From Deltaproteobacteria bacterium (GTDB taxonomy: Bacteria; Desulfobacterota; Binatia; UBA9968; JAJDTQ01), in contig JAPPNE010000025.1 in assembly GCA_028818775.1 (NCBI GenBank), positions 1 through 40,313 on the forward strand: 40,313 nucleotides of DNA, written 5' to 3'. Below the pieces are notes generated by a model, which was given only the letters and a program-made list of their open reading frames with translations, was not told the DNA's origin and did not search any database. Of the stretch, positions 39,425 to 40,313 are shown piece by piece; within the stretch, counting starts at the first letter, position 1, and the number at the start of each line of letters is the position of its first letter. The translations under genes and the position numbers were made by a program.

Positions 39425-40313
39425 ATGACGGTCCTGCTCAAAAGCTCCGAGGTAGCGGACCTCGTGGACCTCAAGACCGCCATGGCGGTTCTCGAAGAGA
39501 CCTACGTCGACCAGGCCAACGGGCAGGTCAAGGCCATCCCGCCCTTGCGCCTCATGGACCGCGGCATTCGCCTGGTGGCGGGGGGCCTCGGCGGACCCGA
39601 CCGGGTAGGGGTCCGTCTCAGTCCCACCGGCGGGGACGCCGTGGCGCTCATCTACGAGATGAGCTCGGGAAAACTCCTCTCGCTCATGAACTACCCCTTC
39701 AGCGACCTCCGCATCGCCGCCACCGTGGGTCTGGCGCTGGACCGGCTCGCCCCGCCCGATAGCAGGTCGGCGGCGCTCATCGGCAGCGGCCGCCTCGCTC
39801 CTTCCCTGCTCCAGGCGGCCACCGGGCTGCGGCCCATCGAGCGCGTGCGCGTCTACAGCCGCAGCGCGGAACGGCGCGAAGCGTTCGCGCGCCGGGCTTC
39901 GAACGACTTCGGCATCGACGTGGCGGCGGTCTCCGACCCGGGCGAGGCCCTCGCCGACGCGGACATCGTGCTCGTGAGCACCAACTCCCCGGAGCCGGCC
40001 CTGCGCGGCGCATGGCTGCGGCCGGGGCAGCCCGTATTCGGCTGCGGCCGTCCCAACGAATTCGACGACGACACCTATCTCGGCGCGGCGCTGATCGTGG
40101 TGTCGAGCAAGACCCACGAGCTGGGCTACTACGACACTCAACTCGACCAGCCGCTCATCCGGCTCTCGAGGGAGGGACGAATCGCCTGGGACGACGTCGT
40201 GGAACTGGGTCAACTGGTGACCCGTGAGGGTCCGCCACCTGGCCTGAACGACGGCATCGCGGTTTTCAGGGAGTCTCAGGGAGGGTACAGTGACGTGGCG
40301 TTGGCGAGCTTCG
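39425..40313 (+). CDS. Ornithine cyclodeaminase/mu-crystallin family protein (partial, runs off the window)
   Basis: The frame is open from the ATG at 39425 to the end of the window, giving 296 residues of an expected 310 to 330. Family features are LKSSEVADLVDLKTAMAVLEETY at the N-terminus, the MNYPFSDLRIAATVGLALDRLAP region (SDLRIAATVG), the Rossmann motif ALIGSGRLAPSLL, RVRVYSRSAERREAF, and DADIVLVSTNSPEPAL. Members bind NAD(H) and act as cyclodeaminases, alanine or imine reductases and similar enzymes. GGAGG lies 12 bases upstream of the ATG. It is the last visible gene of the 36-40 kb operon. Confidence 0.88.
   Translation, partial: MTVLLKSSEVADLVDLKTAMAVLEETYVDQANGQVKAIPPLRLMDRGIRLVAGGLGGPDRVGVRLSPTGGDAVALIYEMSSGKLLSLMNYPFSDLRIAATVGLALDRLAPPDSRSAALIGSGRLAPSLLQAATGLRPIERVRVYSRSAERREAFARRASNDFGIDVAAVSDPGEALADADIVLVSTNSPEPALRGAWLRPGQPVFGCGRPNEFDDDTYLGAALIVVSSKTHELGYYDTQLDQPLIRLSREGRIAWDDVVELGQLVTREGPPPGLNDGIAVFRESQGGYSDVALASF

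Noticed and set aside
38381..40213. 610-codon open frame on the minus strand
   Set aside because: Antisense to LLM copy D and to the cyclodeaminase-family gene, both of which show clear motifs on the plus strand.
1..40313. tRNA, rRNA or known riboswitch
   Set aside because: I saw no recognisable tRNA cloverleaf, rRNA segment or riboswitch core in the intergenic gaps by eye. A covariance-model scan would be needed to exclude divergent RNAs.

Overview
The window is a 40.3 kb, high-GC chromosomal stretch from a free-living or host-associated Gram-negative bacterium. A murein transglycosylase, an autotransporter beta-barrel, periplasmic SoxYZ and flavocytochrome c, and a TRAP transporter all imply an outer membrane and a periplasm. 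The many luciferase-like (LLM) oxidoreductases, 4,5-dihydroxyphthalate-decarboxylase-like (Pht5-like) proteins, amidohydrolases and creatinase-fold hydrolases, plus dispersed intergenic palindromes, resemble uncultured deltaproteobacterial or Tectomicrobia-type genomes. That placement is an inference; there is no rRNA or other phylogenetic marker here.

Layout. 1-1.1 kb: palindromic repeats, an orphan VapB-like antitoxin, and a RelE/HigB-type toxin with its antidote behind a palindromic operator. 1.1-7.4 kb: amidohydrolase and VOC genes (minus strand), diverging from an M24 creatinase-fold protein, an Asp-box propeller, a Pht5-like protein and an aldo/keto reductase. 7.4-13.4 kb (minus): a surface autotransporter whose passenger looks like tandem Cache sensor domains, two LLM flavoenzymes and a fatty acid desaturase. 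13.4-18.0 kb (plus): a second Pht5-like protein, a CDO-like cupin, and a TRAP transporter (DctP, DctQ, DctM). 18.0-19.4 kb: an islet of lower GC with an MntA-HepT toxin-antitoxin pair, a relic of a second pair, and a hypothetical protein. 19.4-24.4 kb: an LLM enzyme, then a sulfur block (SoxY, SoxZ, diheme cytochrome c, FccB, and a convergent YeeE/YedE transporter).

24.5-30.2 kb: a DUF6282 protein, then an operon of a DUF692/MNIO iron oxidase, a partner protein, an HlyB-like ABC exporter and an SDR-fold protein without its catalytic triad. No precursor peptide is visible. 30.2-36 kb: polysaccharide deacetylase, a coiled-coil repeat membrane protein, MltB-like transglycosylase, an alpha/beta hydrolase lacking its nucleophile, a lone ABC ATPase, and a third Pht5-like protein. 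36-40.3 kb: a catabolic operon of a homogentisate-dioxygenase-like bicupin, a second M24-fold protein behind a near-consensus promoter, a fourth LLM enzyme, and an ornithine-cyclodeaminase-family gene cut by the window end.

The sulfur genes probably act together: sulfide is oxidised by the flavocytochrome, sulfur is carried on SoxYZ, and a sulfur compound is moved by YeeE/YedE. The MNIO operon is the best candidate for an undescribed pathway: peptide or small-molecule modification followed by export. Much of the rest looks like scavenging of small organic compounds by modules repeated in several copies (three Pht5-like, four LLM, two M24). Several enzymes have lost canonical catalytic residues.
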